NCBI GenBank assembly: GCA_030618205.1
Contig: JAUXDR010000048.1
Location: 1-7,331, forward strand
Reading direction: 5' to 3'
DNA: 7,331 nucleotides
Source of the DNA: Deltaproteobacteria bacterium
GTDB taxonomy: Bacteria; Desulfobacterota; Dissulfuribacteria; Dissulfuribacterales; UBA3076
In this document: one piece after another, positions 1 through 5,236 of the stretch
Layout of the letters: the number at the start of each line of letters is the position of its first letter
How positions within the stretch are numbered: position 1 is the stretch's first letter
Made by a program: the position numbers and the translations under genes
The notes under the pieces: generated by a model
The model's input: only the letters and a program-made list of their open reading frames with translations
The model's database searches: none
What the model was told of the DNA's origin: nothing

Positions 1-134
1 TGATGCCTGGTGACAATGTAACTTTTGAGGTTTCGATGATTCAGCCCATAGCCATGGAAGAGGGAGTTCGATTTGCGATCCGCGAAGGTGGCCGGACAGT
101 CGGGGCCGGCGTGGTAACCAAAATCACGGAGTAG
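1..134 (+). CDS. tuf: Elongation factor Tu, C-terminal end (partial)
   Basis: This is the last 43 full codons of EF-Tu, the GTPase that delivers aminoacyl-tRNA to the ribosomal A site. Reading from base 3 gives [10 protein letters not shown], then [20 protein letters not shown] and AGVVTKITE, ending at TAG (132-134). These are the hallmark closing strands of the EF-Tu beta-barrel domain III; the [15 protein letters not shown] stretch is almost invariant in bacteria. The GTPase domain and domain II lie upstream of the window. The stop is followed 38 bases later by rpsJ, the junction of the str and S10 operons (fusA-tuf-rpsJ) seen in many proteobacteria. The spacer is too short to hold an obvious terminator, so read-through from tuf into rpsJ is likely. 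The family call is certain; whether this is one of two tuf copies cannot be told. Confidence 0.97.
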   Translation, partial: MPGDNVTFEVSMIQPIAMEEGVRFAIREGGRTVGAGVVTKITE

Positions 135-172
135 TTATATTCACCAATTAGCGTAGAATTGAGGAATGAGGG

Positions 173-487
173 ATGATGATCCCAACCCAGAGGATAAGGA
201 TTCGTCTTAAGGCATACGATCACAAGCAGCTTGATCAGTCTGTAGGCGAAATCGTAGATACGGCAAAACGGACCGGAGCCCGTCTTGGCGGGCCAATCCC
301 GTTACCTACTTCGATTAGACGCTTTACTGTTTTGCGTTCTCCTCATGTAGATAAAAAGTCAAGGGAGCAGTTTGAGGTCCGTACCCACAGGAGACTTGTA
401 GATATCCTGGAGCCCACACAACAGACAATAGATGCCTTGATGAAGTTAGAGTTGTCTGCTGGGGTGGATGTTGAAATTAAGCTATAG
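173..487 (+). CDS. rpsJ: 30S ribosomal protein S10 (NusE)
   Basis: S10 is a 30S head protein and, as NusE, part of the NusB-NusE antitermination complex that also contacts NusG. The 104-residue product carries the family landmarks: [12 protein letters not shown] (6-17), GPIPLPT (40-46) on the extended loop, [18 protein letters not shown] (55-72), RLVDILEPT (74-82) and a C-terminal AGVDVEI (96-102). Its length matches the usual ~103 residues. Two adjacent ATG codons (173 and 176) are possible starts. I chose 173 because GAGG at 161-164 lies 8 bases upstream, whereas it is 11 bases from 176. It is the first gene of the S10 cluster here, 38 bases after tuf and 10 bases before rplC. No S10-type leader or independent promoter can be seen in the short upstream spacer, so transcription probably arrives from tuf. 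Confidence 0.98.
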   Translation: MMIPTQRIRIRLKAYDHKQLDQSVGEIVDTAKRTGARLGGPIPLPTSIRRFTVLRSPHVDKKSREQFEVRTHRRLVDILEPTQQTIDALMKLELSAGVDVEIKL

Positions 488-489
488 GA
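486..489 (+). promoter_or_regulatory. Ribosome binding site deciding the rplC start
   Basis: AGGA lies 8 bases before the ATG at 498 and partly overlaps the rpsJ stop codon (485-487). It favours the start at 498 over the in-frame ATG at 468, which would overlap rpsJ by 20 bases and add ten residues not found in L3 proteins. Confidence 0.6.
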
Positions 490-497
490 ATACGGCA

Positions 498-1127
498 ATG
501 TCGAATTTAACAGGGATGATGGGCCGCAAGGTGGGAATGACTCAGGTCTTTTCCGAGGACGGTCAGGTCGTCCCGGTTACAGTGCTGGAGGTTGGTCCGT
601 GTACTGTGCTTCAAAAGAAGACAGTGAAGAGAGAGGGCTATAATGCCCTGCAATTCGGATTTTCTCCAAAACCTTTAAGCAGGCTGAATCTTCCGGAACA
701 GGGCCAGGTAAAGAAAGCAGGGCTGTCTAATGGCTTTCGCTATATCAGAGAGATATCAGTAGAGGATCCTGATGCCTTTGACGTGGGCCAAGTCCTCACA
801 TTGAAGGATCTGGAGATCAGTCAGCTAGTAGATATAACAGGAGTGAGCAAGGGTCGCGGTTTTTCCGGAACGGTAAAACGTTACGGATTTTCTAAAGGTC
901 CTATGAGCCATGGATCCAAACATCATAGAGCCGTAGGCTCTGTGGGACAAAGTGCTACTCCATCCAGGGTGGTTAAGGGCAAAAAGATGCCTGGCCGCAT
1001 GGGAGGCAATCGTGTTACCGTGAAGAATTCCATGGTTGTTGACGTGCGACCTGATGAAAACCTGTTGCTGGTTAAGGGAGGTGTCCCGGGTGCTATCAAT
1101 CAACTTGTATGTGTGCGATTAAAATAG
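498..1127 (+). CDS. rplC: 50S ribosomal protein L3
   Basis: L3 is an early-assembling 50S protein that binds 23S rRNA near the start of domain VI and sends a long loop toward the peptidyl transferase centre. From ATG 498 the product has 209 residues, the same length as the E. coli protein. Visible landmarks are [17 protein letters not shown] (6-22), the [18 protein letters not shown] segment (115-132), [18 protein letters not shown] (134-151) and [11 protein letters not shown] (161-171). Q151 aligns with the glutamine (Q150) that PrmB methylates in E. coli; whether it is modified here is unknown. ATG 498 is preferred over ATG 468 on binding-site and overlap grounds; ATG 516 and 519 would also remain within the family. 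The stop TAG (1125-1127) is merged with the purine-rich rplD binding site, which fits coupled translation. Confidence 0.98.
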   Translation: MSNLTGMMGRKVGMTQVFSEDGQVVPVTVLEVGPCTVLQKKTVKREGYNALQFGFSPKPLSRLNLPEQGQVKKAGLSNGFRYIREISVEDPDAFDVGQVLTLKDLEISQLVDITGVSKGRGFSGTVKRYGFSKGPMSHGSKHHRAVGSVGQSATPSRVVKGKKMPGRMGGNRVTVKNSMVVDVRPDENLLLVKGGVPGAINQLVCVRLK

Positions 1128-1144
1128 AGGAGACCGGGCAATCC

Positions 1145-1768
1145 ATGACAACCCTGGCAGTTTATAACGCACAGAAAGAGAAAGTCGGTGAGCTTACGGT
1201 GAGCGACACTGTTTTTGGCGTGACACCGAAGGAAGGCGTACTTCACGAAGTGGTCAAGTGGCAGTTGGCCGGAAAACGGGCCGGCACTGCTTGCGTCAAG
1301 ACGCGGAGTGAAGTCAGTGGAAGTGGCAAGAAACCCTACCGTCAGAAAGGAACCGGCCGGGCCCGTGCAGGCAGCAATAAGTCGCCTTTATGGAAAAGAG
1401 GTGGTTCGGTATTTGGTCCGAAACCAAGGGATTACAGCTACAGCTTGCCTAAAAAGGTCCGCCGTCTGGCGCTGAGAATGGCGTTGAGCACAAAGATCGA
1501 GGGCGATCGTCTTTTAGTTCTGAGGGATTTTGGCCTGGAGCAAATAAAAACCAAGGACATGAAAGGTCTGCTTGACCGTTTTGATATAAAGAAGGCCGTA
1601 ATAGTGACCGACACTCCGGATCAGACTCTGGAACTATCCTCGCGGAATATTCCCAATGTTAAGATTCTGCCTTTGAAAGGCATTAATGTGTATGATTTAT
1701 TGAAATACGAATATGTGATAATCAAGGAACCTGCCGTTGGAGTGATCGAGGAGAGACTGAAGCCATGA
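1145..1768 (+). CDS. rplD: 50S ribosomal protein L4
   Basis: L4 binds 23S rRNA domain I during assembly, and its extended loop lines the peptide exit tunnel. In E. coli it also represses its own S10 operon. The 207-residue product has the characteristic GSGKKPYRQKGTGRARAGS (59-77) and SPLWKRGGSVFGPKPRDYS (80-98) tunnel loop. K68 aligns with E. coli K63, a site of erythromycin resistance mutations, and has the wild-type identity. The C-terminal Rossmann-like half follows (DRLLVLRDF 121-129, KKAVIVTDT 149-157, INVYDLLKYEYVI 180-192). The start is ATG 1145; GAGGAG at 1127-1132 is 12 bases away, a rather long spacing. An upstream in-frame ATG at 1109 would overlap rplC and add twelve atypical residues. 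The gene ends in ATGA, sharing four bases with rplW. No leader structure of the E. coli L4-autoregulation type lies in this window. Confidence 0.97.
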   Translation: MTTLAVYNAQKEKVGELTVSDTVFGVTPKEGVLHEVVKWQLAGKRAGTACVKTRSEVSGSGKKPYRQKGTGRARAGSNKSPLWKRGGSVFGPKPRDYSYSLPKKVRRLALRMALSTKIEGDRLLVLRDFGLEQIKTKDMKGLLDRFDIKKAVIVTDTPDQTLELSSRNIPNVKILPLKGINVYDLLKYEYVIIKEPAVGVIEERLKP

Positions 1769-2055
1769 AGGAACTGTATTCGGTGATAAAGGCTCCGCTG
1801 ATTACCGAGAAGGCCACTTTACAGAAAGAGATGGCAAATCAGTTAGTCTTCAAGGTGGATCAAAAGGCAAATAAAATTGAAATAAAAACCGCAGTGGAAA
1901 AGATCTTTAAAGTAAAAGTGCTATCTGTTCAGACTATCAAGGTCAAAGGGAAGCCCAAAAGAGTCGGTCGGTTTACAGGTAAGCGTTCCGGCATTAAAAA
2001 AGCCATTGTAAGGCTATATCCTGGGGAAAGTATTGAGTTTTTTGAGGGTGTATAA
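1765..2055 (+). CDS. rplW: 50S ribosomal protein L23
   Basis: L23 sits at the rim of the polypeptide exit tunnel and is the docking point for trigger factor and the signal recognition particle. The 96-residue product shows the family core: [12 protein letters not shown] (7-18), [17 protein letters not shown] (36-52), the basic extended loop [20 protein letters not shown] (60-79), and [17 protein letters not shown] at the end. E15 within APLITEKA corresponds to the glutamate (E18 in E. coli) that contacts trigger factor. ATG 1765 overlaps the rplD stop as ATGA, with GAGGAG (1748-1753) 11 bases upstream. Its own stop overlaps the rplB ATG by one base (TAATG). Both junctions suggest translational coupling within the operon. 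Length is typical for bacterial L23 (about 95-100). Confidence 0.97.
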   Translation: MKELYSVIKAPLITEKATLQKEMANQLVFKVDQKANKIEIKTAVEKIFKVKVLSVQTIKVKGKPKRVGRFTGKRSGIKKAIVRLYPGESIEFFEGV

Positions 2056-2888
2056 TGCCAATTAAAAAATACAAACCAACATCTCCGGCCAGACGCGGCA
2101 TGACTGTATTGGTGGATCATGAAATCAGTGATAAGGCCCCGGAGAAATCATTGGTTGAGCCCCTTAAGCGCAGTGGCGGAAGAAACGTCTACGGAAGGAT
2201 TACTGCCAGACATAGAGGCGGCGGGCACAGACGTAAATACAGGACAATAGATTTTCGGAGACATAAACTCAGTGTACCTGCAAAAGTGGCTGCTATCGAG
2301 TATGATCCCAACAGGTCTTCCCGGATCGCTCTCCTGAATTATCTTGACGGGGAAAAAAGATATATTCTGGCTCCTTTTGGACTCAAGGTCGGCGAGTTCG
2401 TTATTTCTGACGACGTAGCGGACGTACACCCTGGGAATTGCATGCCCTTAAAGAATATCCCCTTGGGTACTCAGGTCCATAACGTGGAGTTACGCCCGGG
2501 TAAGGGAGGACAGATAGTAAGGAGTGCCGGTGGTTCAGCTCAGGTAATGGCCAAGGAAGGCAAATACGTACAATTACGCCTTCCAAGTGGAGAAGTAAGA
2601 ATGTTTCTTAATACCTGCAGGGCTACTGTTGGTCAGGTAGGAAATCTCGATCATGAAAATGTTAAACTGGGCAAGGCCGGCAGGAGCCGGTGGCTTGGGA
2701 GACGTCCGAGGGTGCGTGGAGTAGCCATGAATCCCGTTGATCATCCCATGGGTGGTGGTGAGGGGAAGTCTTCCGGCGGCAGACATCCTTGTAGTCCGTG
2801 GGGAATGCCGGCAAAGGGATATCGCACAAGAAAAAAGAACAAGCCCAGCAATGCCTTCATAGTACGAAACAGGCACAAAAAGAAGTAG
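2055..2888 (+). CDS. rplB: 50S ribosomal protein L2
   Basis: L2 is one of the largest and most conserved 50S proteins. It contacts 23S rRNA near the peptidyl transferase centre and is needed for subunit association. The 277 residues (E. coli 273) include [15 protein letters not shown] (4-18), [20 protein letters not shown] (47-66), [16 protein letters not shown] (84-99), [20 protein letters not shown] (143-162), and the C-terminal [20 protein letters not shown] segment. The histidine of VDHP, equivalent to the much-studied H229 of E. coli, is present. The next variable position is Met instead of the His of E. coli, a substitution I regard as ordinary outside gammaproteobacteria. GAGGG (2044-2048) lies 6 bases before ATG 2055, inside rplW. 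The gene ends at TAG 2886-2888, then an atypically long gap of 176 bases separates it from rpsS. Confidence 0.98.
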   Translation: MPIKKYKPTSPARRGMTVLVDHEISDKAPEKSLVEPLKRSGGRNVYGRITARHRGGGHRRKYRTIDFRRHKLSVPAKVAAIEYDPNRSSRIALLNYLDGEKRYILAPFGLKVGEFVISDDVADVHPGNCMPLKNIPLGTQVHNVELRPGKGGQIVRSAGGSAQVMAKEGKYVQLRLPSGEVRMFLNTCRATVGQVGNLDHENVKLGKAGRSRWLGRRPRVRGVAMNPVDHPMGGGEGKSSGGRHPCSPWGMPAKGYRTRKKNKPSNAFIVRNRHKKK

Positions 2889-2925
2889 TTTTGGGAGAAT
2901 TCAGGAATTGAAGGCATTTTATTTT

Positions 2926-2931
2926 TATAAT
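2926..2931 (+). promoter_or_regulatory. Possible -10 element of an internal promoter before rpsS
   Basis: A perfect TATAAT lies in the AT-rich stretch after rplB. The best -35 candidate, TTGAAG at 2908-2913, is only 12 bases upstream, too close for a standard sigma-70 promoter; pairing it with TATAGG (2931-2936) gives a 17-base spacer but a weaker -10. An internal promoter for the rpsS-rpmC half is therefore only a possibility. Confidence 0.2.
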
Positions 2932-2948
2932 ATAGGAATTTCCATTTT

Positions 2949-3018
2949 TGGACACAGATTACACGGATGACCATGGATTAGGCAGTGTAATCATTGAAAT
3001 CCGTGTCAGAGATTTTTT
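2949..3018 (+). repeat. Repeat-like inverted element between rplB and rpsS
   Basis: The segment opens with two adjacent nonamers, ACACAGATT (2952-2960) and ACACGGATG (2961-2969), differing at two positions. It closes with a complementary copy, ATCCGTGT (2999-3006). Two alternative perfect 8-bp stems are possible: GATTACAC (2957-2964) with GTGTAATC (2985-2992), and ACACGGAT (2961-2968) with ATCCGTGT (2999-3006). They share bases 2961-2964 and cannot form together. The second stem is followed after six bases by six T (3013-3018), giving a weak terminator-like look. ACACAGATTACACGGAT motifs resemble dispersed intergenic repeats I recall from environmental bacterial genomes, so a repeat insertion is the simplest reading; an attenuator is an alternative. 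Confidence 0.55.
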
Positions 3019-3023
3019 AAATT

Positions 3024-3036
3024 CGCCCGAAGGGCG
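3024..3036. other. Short GC hairpin upstream of rpsS
   Basis: CGCCC-GAA-GGGCG forms a perfect 5-bp GC stem, ending 16 bases before the rpsS Shine-Dalgarno. On the opposite strand it contains a C(UUCG)G-type stable loop. It is too far from the binding site to occlude it on its own and is not followed by a T run in either direction, so it is not an evident terminator. Confidence 0.4.
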
Positions 3037-3052
3037 CTAAGTTCTGGAAAAT

Positions 3053-3057
3053 AGGAG
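3053..3057 (+). promoter_or_regulatory. Ribosome binding site for the GTG start of rpsS
   Basis: AGGAG lies 7 bases before GTG 3065. It is the only well-placed site and fixes the non-ATG start of rpsS, whose protein begins exactly where the S19 family begins (PRSVKKGPF after the initiator). Confidence 0.8.
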
Positions 3058-3064
3058 AAAACAG

Positions 3065-3349
3065 GTGCCAAGGTCGGTAAAGAAAGGTCCTTTTGTTGAT
3101 GATCACCTGATGAAAAAAGTGATTAAGGCCATTGAGACTAAAGACAGGCGTGTCATCAAGACCTGGTCTAGACGATCCATGGTTGTGCCTGACATGGTGG
3201 GACTCACCTTTGCAGTGCACAATGGCAGGAAATTTATCCCTGTATTTATTACTGAAAATATGGTTGGGCACAAGCTTGGTGAGTTTTCGCCAACCCGCAC
3301 CTATTACGGCCACGTTGCTGATAAAAAATCCAGGATTCGGAAAACGTAA
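3065..3349 (+). CDS. rpsS: 30S ribosomal protein S19
   Basis: S19 is a 30S head protein that forms a complex with S13 and contacts 16S rRNA near the A site and the intersubunit bridges. The 94-residue product starts [17 protein letters not shown] after the initiator and holds [14 protein letters not shown] (33-46). It contains the S19 signature [28 protein letters not shown] (52-80). Length equals the usual 92-94. Translation starts with GTG (3065-3067), supported by AGGAG 7 bases upstream; the reading frame contains no better ATG. It is the first gene after the 176-base gap that interrupts the otherwise compact operon, so it may need its own transcription or read-through across the repeat element. 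Eight bases separate its stop from an in-frame ATG of rplV, 17 from the preferred rplV start. Confidence 0.97.
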   Translation: MPRSVKKGPFVDDHLMKKVIKAIETKDRRVIKTWSRRSMVVPDMVGLTFAVHNGRKFIPVFITENMVGHKLGEFSPTRTYYGHVADKKSRIRKT

Positions 3350-3351
3350 GA

Positions 3352-3356
3352 GAGGG
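3352..3356 (+). promoter_or_regulatory. Ribosome binding site deciding the rplV start
   Basis: GAGGG at 3352-3356 is 10 bases from ATG 3367 but only one base from ATG 3358, which is too close for initiation. This supports the start at 3367. Confidence 0.55.
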
Positions 3357-3366
3357 CATGGCACTA

Positions 3367-3699
3367 ATGGAAGCCAGGGCAGTTGCCAAATATTTAAGAA
3401 TTTCTCCGCAAAAGACTCGACTGGTTGCTGATGTGGTTCGCGGCAAGTCTGTGGGAGAGGCGTTACAGATCCTCAGCTACATGCCCAAAAAAGGCGCAAG
3501 GAAAATTAAAAAGGTGCTTGAATCAGCTTTGGCCAATGCGGATCAAAATCCAAATATCGATGTGGATATTCTGTACATTAAAAAAATCATGGTGGATCAA
3601 GGCCCTCAACTGAAGAGATTTCATCCCAGGGCAATGGGCAGGGCCTATAGAATACAACATCGTTTCTCCCACATAACGATAGTATTGGATGAAGGATAA
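3367..3699 (+). CDS. rplV: 50S ribosomal protein L22
   Basis: L22 spans the 50S subunit, touching all 23S rRNA domains. Its long beta-hairpin forms part of the exit-tunnel constriction together with L4. From ATG 3367 the product is 110 residues, the same as in E. coli. It begins MEARAVAKYLRISPQKTRLV, followed by VRGKSVGEALQILSYMPKKG (24-43) and the hairpin segment GPQLKRFHPRAMGRAYRIQH (79-98), ending SHITIVLDE. The LKR in the hairpin corresponds to the MKR (82-84) whose deletion gives macrolide resistance in E. coli; no deletion is present here. An alternative ATG at 3358 would add Met-Ala-Leu, but its spacing to the purine-rich site is one base. The gene is followed by a 32-base gap to the TTG start of rpsC. 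Confidence 0.97.
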   Translation: MEARAVAKYLRISPQKTRLVADVVRGKSVGEALQILSYMPKKGARKIKKVLESALANADQNPNIDVDILYIKKIMVDQGPQLKRFHPRAMGRAYRIQHRFSHITIVLDEG

Positions 3700-3720
3700 A
3701 TTAATATGAATGGGAAAGTT

Positions 3721-3726
3721 AGGAGG
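3721..3726 (+). promoter_or_regulatory. Consensus Shine-Dalgarno for the TTG start of rpsC
   Basis: AGGAGG is a full anti-16S complement, 5 bases before TTG 3732. It compensates for the weak start codon and is the strongest binding site in the window. It falls inside a small out-of-frame reading frame that starts at ATG 3706. Confidence 0.85.
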
Positions 3727-3731
3727 ATACC

Positions 3732-4391
3732 TTGGGTCAGAAAGTAAACCCAATCGGCCTCAGGCTAAAAATAACGCGTACATGGGACTCGCGCTGGTTT
3801 GCCGAGAAGGAGTATTCCGCCCTGATCCTTGAGGACTATAAGATCAGAAAGTTCATTAAGGGTCGGGTCAACCATGCAGGAATATCCAAAATTGAGATAG
3901 AAAGGGCTGCACAGAGATTACGCATCCGCATATTCACCGCGCGTCCCGGAATAATTATTGGTAAAAAAGGTGTGGAAATCGAGAGCCTGAAGCGGTCTTT
4001 GGAAAAAATGGTCAGACGGCGGATAATGATTGACATCACAGAGGTCCGAAGACCGGAAATAGATGCACAGCTGGTAGCTGAAAACGTTGCGGGGCAGCTT
4101 GTGCGACGCATTTCCTTCCGGAGAGCCATGAAGAGGGCTATCAGTATAGCACGCAAGTTTGGCGCGCAGGGTATAAGGATTGCTAGTGCCGGCCGTTTGG
4201 GTGGCGCTGAAATGTGCCGCACTGAGTGGTATTTGGATGGCAGGGTCCCGCTACATACCCTTCGGGCCGATATTGATTACGGCGTGGCTGAGGCAATGAC
4301 CACATATGGGGTAATTGGTATCAAGGTATGGGTGTTCAAGGGAGAAGTCCTGCCTGACAAAGAGTCTGAAGTCGCGGCAATGCAAATATAG
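3732..4391 (+). CDS. rpsC: 30S ribosomal protein S3
   Basis: S3 lines the mRNA entry channel of the 30S subunit and, with S4 and S5, provides the ribosomal helicase activity. The 219-residue product starts [20 protein letters not shown] after the initiator. It contains a type II KH domain with the GKKG loop (77-80) inside [18 protein letters not shown] (71-88). The conserved RRAMKRAIS (130-138) includes R130, R131 and K134, equivalent to the E. coli helicase-associated basic residues. The C-terminal domain carries [20 protein letters not shown] (154-173) and [20 protein letters not shown] (177-196). Start is TTG 3732; no ATG in this frame fits, and the protein begins exactly at the conserved family N terminus. 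The C-terminal tail is about 14 residues shorter than in E. coli, a variable region. A 37-base gap leads to rplP. Confidence 0.97.
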   Translation: MGQKVNPIGLRLKITRTWDSRWFAEKEYSALILEDYKIRKFIKGRVNHAGISKIEIERAAQRLRIRIFTARPGIIIGKKGVEIESLKRSLEKMVRRRIMIDITEVRRPEIDAQLVAENVAGQLVRRISFRRAMKRAISIARKFGAQGIRIASAGRLGGAEMCRTEWYLDGRVPLHTLRADIDYGVAEAMTTYGVIGIKVWVFKGEVLPDKESEVAAMQI

Positions 4392-4428
4392 TTGATGGTA
4401 TTAGCGTGTCCCTGTTGGAGGGGAACAA

Positions 4429-4845
4429 ATGCTTAGCCCAAAGAAAGTTAAATATCGCAAGCAACAAAAAGGTCGCATAAGAGGCATGGCACAACGTGGG
4501 AATAGCCTGTCCTTTGGCGATTACGGCCTTAAGGCTATTGGCCGTGGCAGGATCACAGCCCAGCAGATAGAGGCCGCCCGGATAGCTATTACAAGGCGCG
4601 TTAAGCGTGGTGGAAAAATATGGATACGAATATTTCCAGACAAGCCTATCTCTAGTAAGCCTGCCGAGACCAGAATGGGTAAGGGTAAGGGCGCAGTGGA
4701 TTCATGGGTAGCGCTGATAAAGCCAGGCAGGATGCTTTATGAGATGGAGGGTGTAGATGAGGTTTCCGCCAGGGCAGCTCTGAGGCTGGCACAATATAAA
4801 CTGCCCGTTCCTACTAAGATTGTCGCTAGGAGTGAAATGCCATGA
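4429..4845 (+). CDS. rplP: 50S ribosomal protein L16
   Basis: L16 is a late-assembling 50S protein that positions the A-site tRNA near the peptidyl transferase centre. The 138 residues (E. coli 136) include [19 protein letters not shown] (1-19), [20 protein letters not shown] (29-48), [20 protein letters not shown] (50-69), the R82-MGKGKG motif (82-88), and [15 protein letters not shown] (95-109). R82 aligns with the arginine (R81) that is hydroxylated in E. coli; the enzyme is not in this window. Start ATG 4429 has GGAGG (4417-4421) at a 7-base spacing. The stop overlaps the rpmC start as ATGA (4842-4845), suggesting translational coupling, so L16 and L29 should be made at similar rates. The call is unambiguous. 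Confidence 0.98.
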   Translation: MLSPKKVKYRKQQKGRIRGMAQRGNSLSFGDYGLKAIGRGRITAQQIEAARIAITRRVKRGGKIWIRIFPDKPISSKPAETRMGKGKGAVDSWVALIKPGRMLYEMEGVDEVSARAALRLAQYKLPVPTKIVARSEMP

Positions 4846-5036
4846 GCATAGCTGATAAACTCAGGGAACTGGGCATAGAAGAAATTCAACAGAAAGAAAA
4901 AGATCTTCGACAGGAGCTTTTTAATCTTCGGTTTCAGCAAGCCACTCACCAATTGGAAAACATAATGAGGATTCGTACTGTGAGACGTTCAATAGCAAGA
5001 GCTAAAACAGTACTGGCGGAGAAAGCTATTGATTGA
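4842..5036 (+). CDS. rpmC: 50S ribosomal protein L29
   Basis: L29 is a small helical 50S protein beside L23 at the tunnel exit, part of the trigger factor/SRP docking surface. The 64-residue product (E. coli 63) is a typical L29 helical hairpin: [20 protein letters not shown] (6-25), the family-typical [15 protein letters not shown] (26-40), and [19 protein letters not shown] (43-61). ATG 4842 overlaps the rplP stop by four bases; AGGAG (4828-4832) lies 9 bases upstream. In most bacteria rpsQ (S17), rplN and rplX follow at once. Here no such gene follows: the next 200 bases are non-coding and the next gene, rho, is on the other strand. No clear intrinsic terminator with a T run follows the stop; the palindrome at 5101-5197 is the only strong structure. 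Confidence 0.96.
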   Translation: MSIADKLRELGIEEIQQKEKDLRQELFNLRFQQATHQLENIMRIRTVRRSIARAKTVLAEKAID

Positions 5037-5100
5037 TTACACTGCAAAAATTGTGAAACATGATTATGCTCAAAAAGTCTGGGATGCATTCCTTCATAGA

Positions 5101-5197
5101 TAATGTTGAATGCTAAATGTTGAATGTTGAATTGTGGAAAAAGATTTAAAAGACATATACCTTAATTCAAAATTTAGCATTTAGCATTCAACATTTA
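5101..5197. repeat. Heptamer-built palindrome between rpmC and rho
   Basis: The left arm (5101-5133) and right arm (5164-5197) are reverse complements over about 33 bases with three mismatches and one gap, around a 30-base loop (5134-5163). Each arm is itself a tandem of 7-base units. On the left these are GTTGAAT (5105-5111), GCTAAAT (5112-5118), GTTGAAT (5119-5125) and GTTGAAT (5126-5132). On the right they are ATTCAAA (5165-5171), ATTTAGC (5172-5178), ATTTAGC (5179-5185) and ATTCAAC (5186-5192). The element sits exactly between two convergent genes. A transcript from either side could form a long AU-rich stem, so it may act as a bidirectional transcript end or 3' stabiliser, though no T run follows. 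It resembles AT-rich intergenic repeats I recall from environmental genomes; its copy number here is unknown. Confidence 0.75.
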
Positions 5198-5236
5198 ATT
5201 GCGCGCCGCAGATTGGACTTTTTCAGCGGAATCATA

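Noticed and set aside
2736..2765. L2 has VDHPM where E. coli has VDHPH near the peptidyl transferase centre.
   Set aside because: The functionally discussed histidine (VDHP) is kept, and I recall non-His residues at the next site in many non-gammaproteobacterial L2 proteins, so it is not unusual.
3836..4222. A 128-codon - strand open frame inside rpsC.
   Set aside because: Antisense to the KH and C-terminal domains of S3, low-complexity in composition, and recognised as no known protein.
5041..5103. A short frame after rpmC reads TAKIVKHDYAQKVWDAFLHR, faintly like the VKHPLYxKV region of S17 (rpsQ).
   Set aside because: Only about 20 codons, five matches over nine residues, and no binding site, start or further S17 motifs. 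Chance similarity is more likely than an rpsQ remnant, though a search against S17 would settle it.
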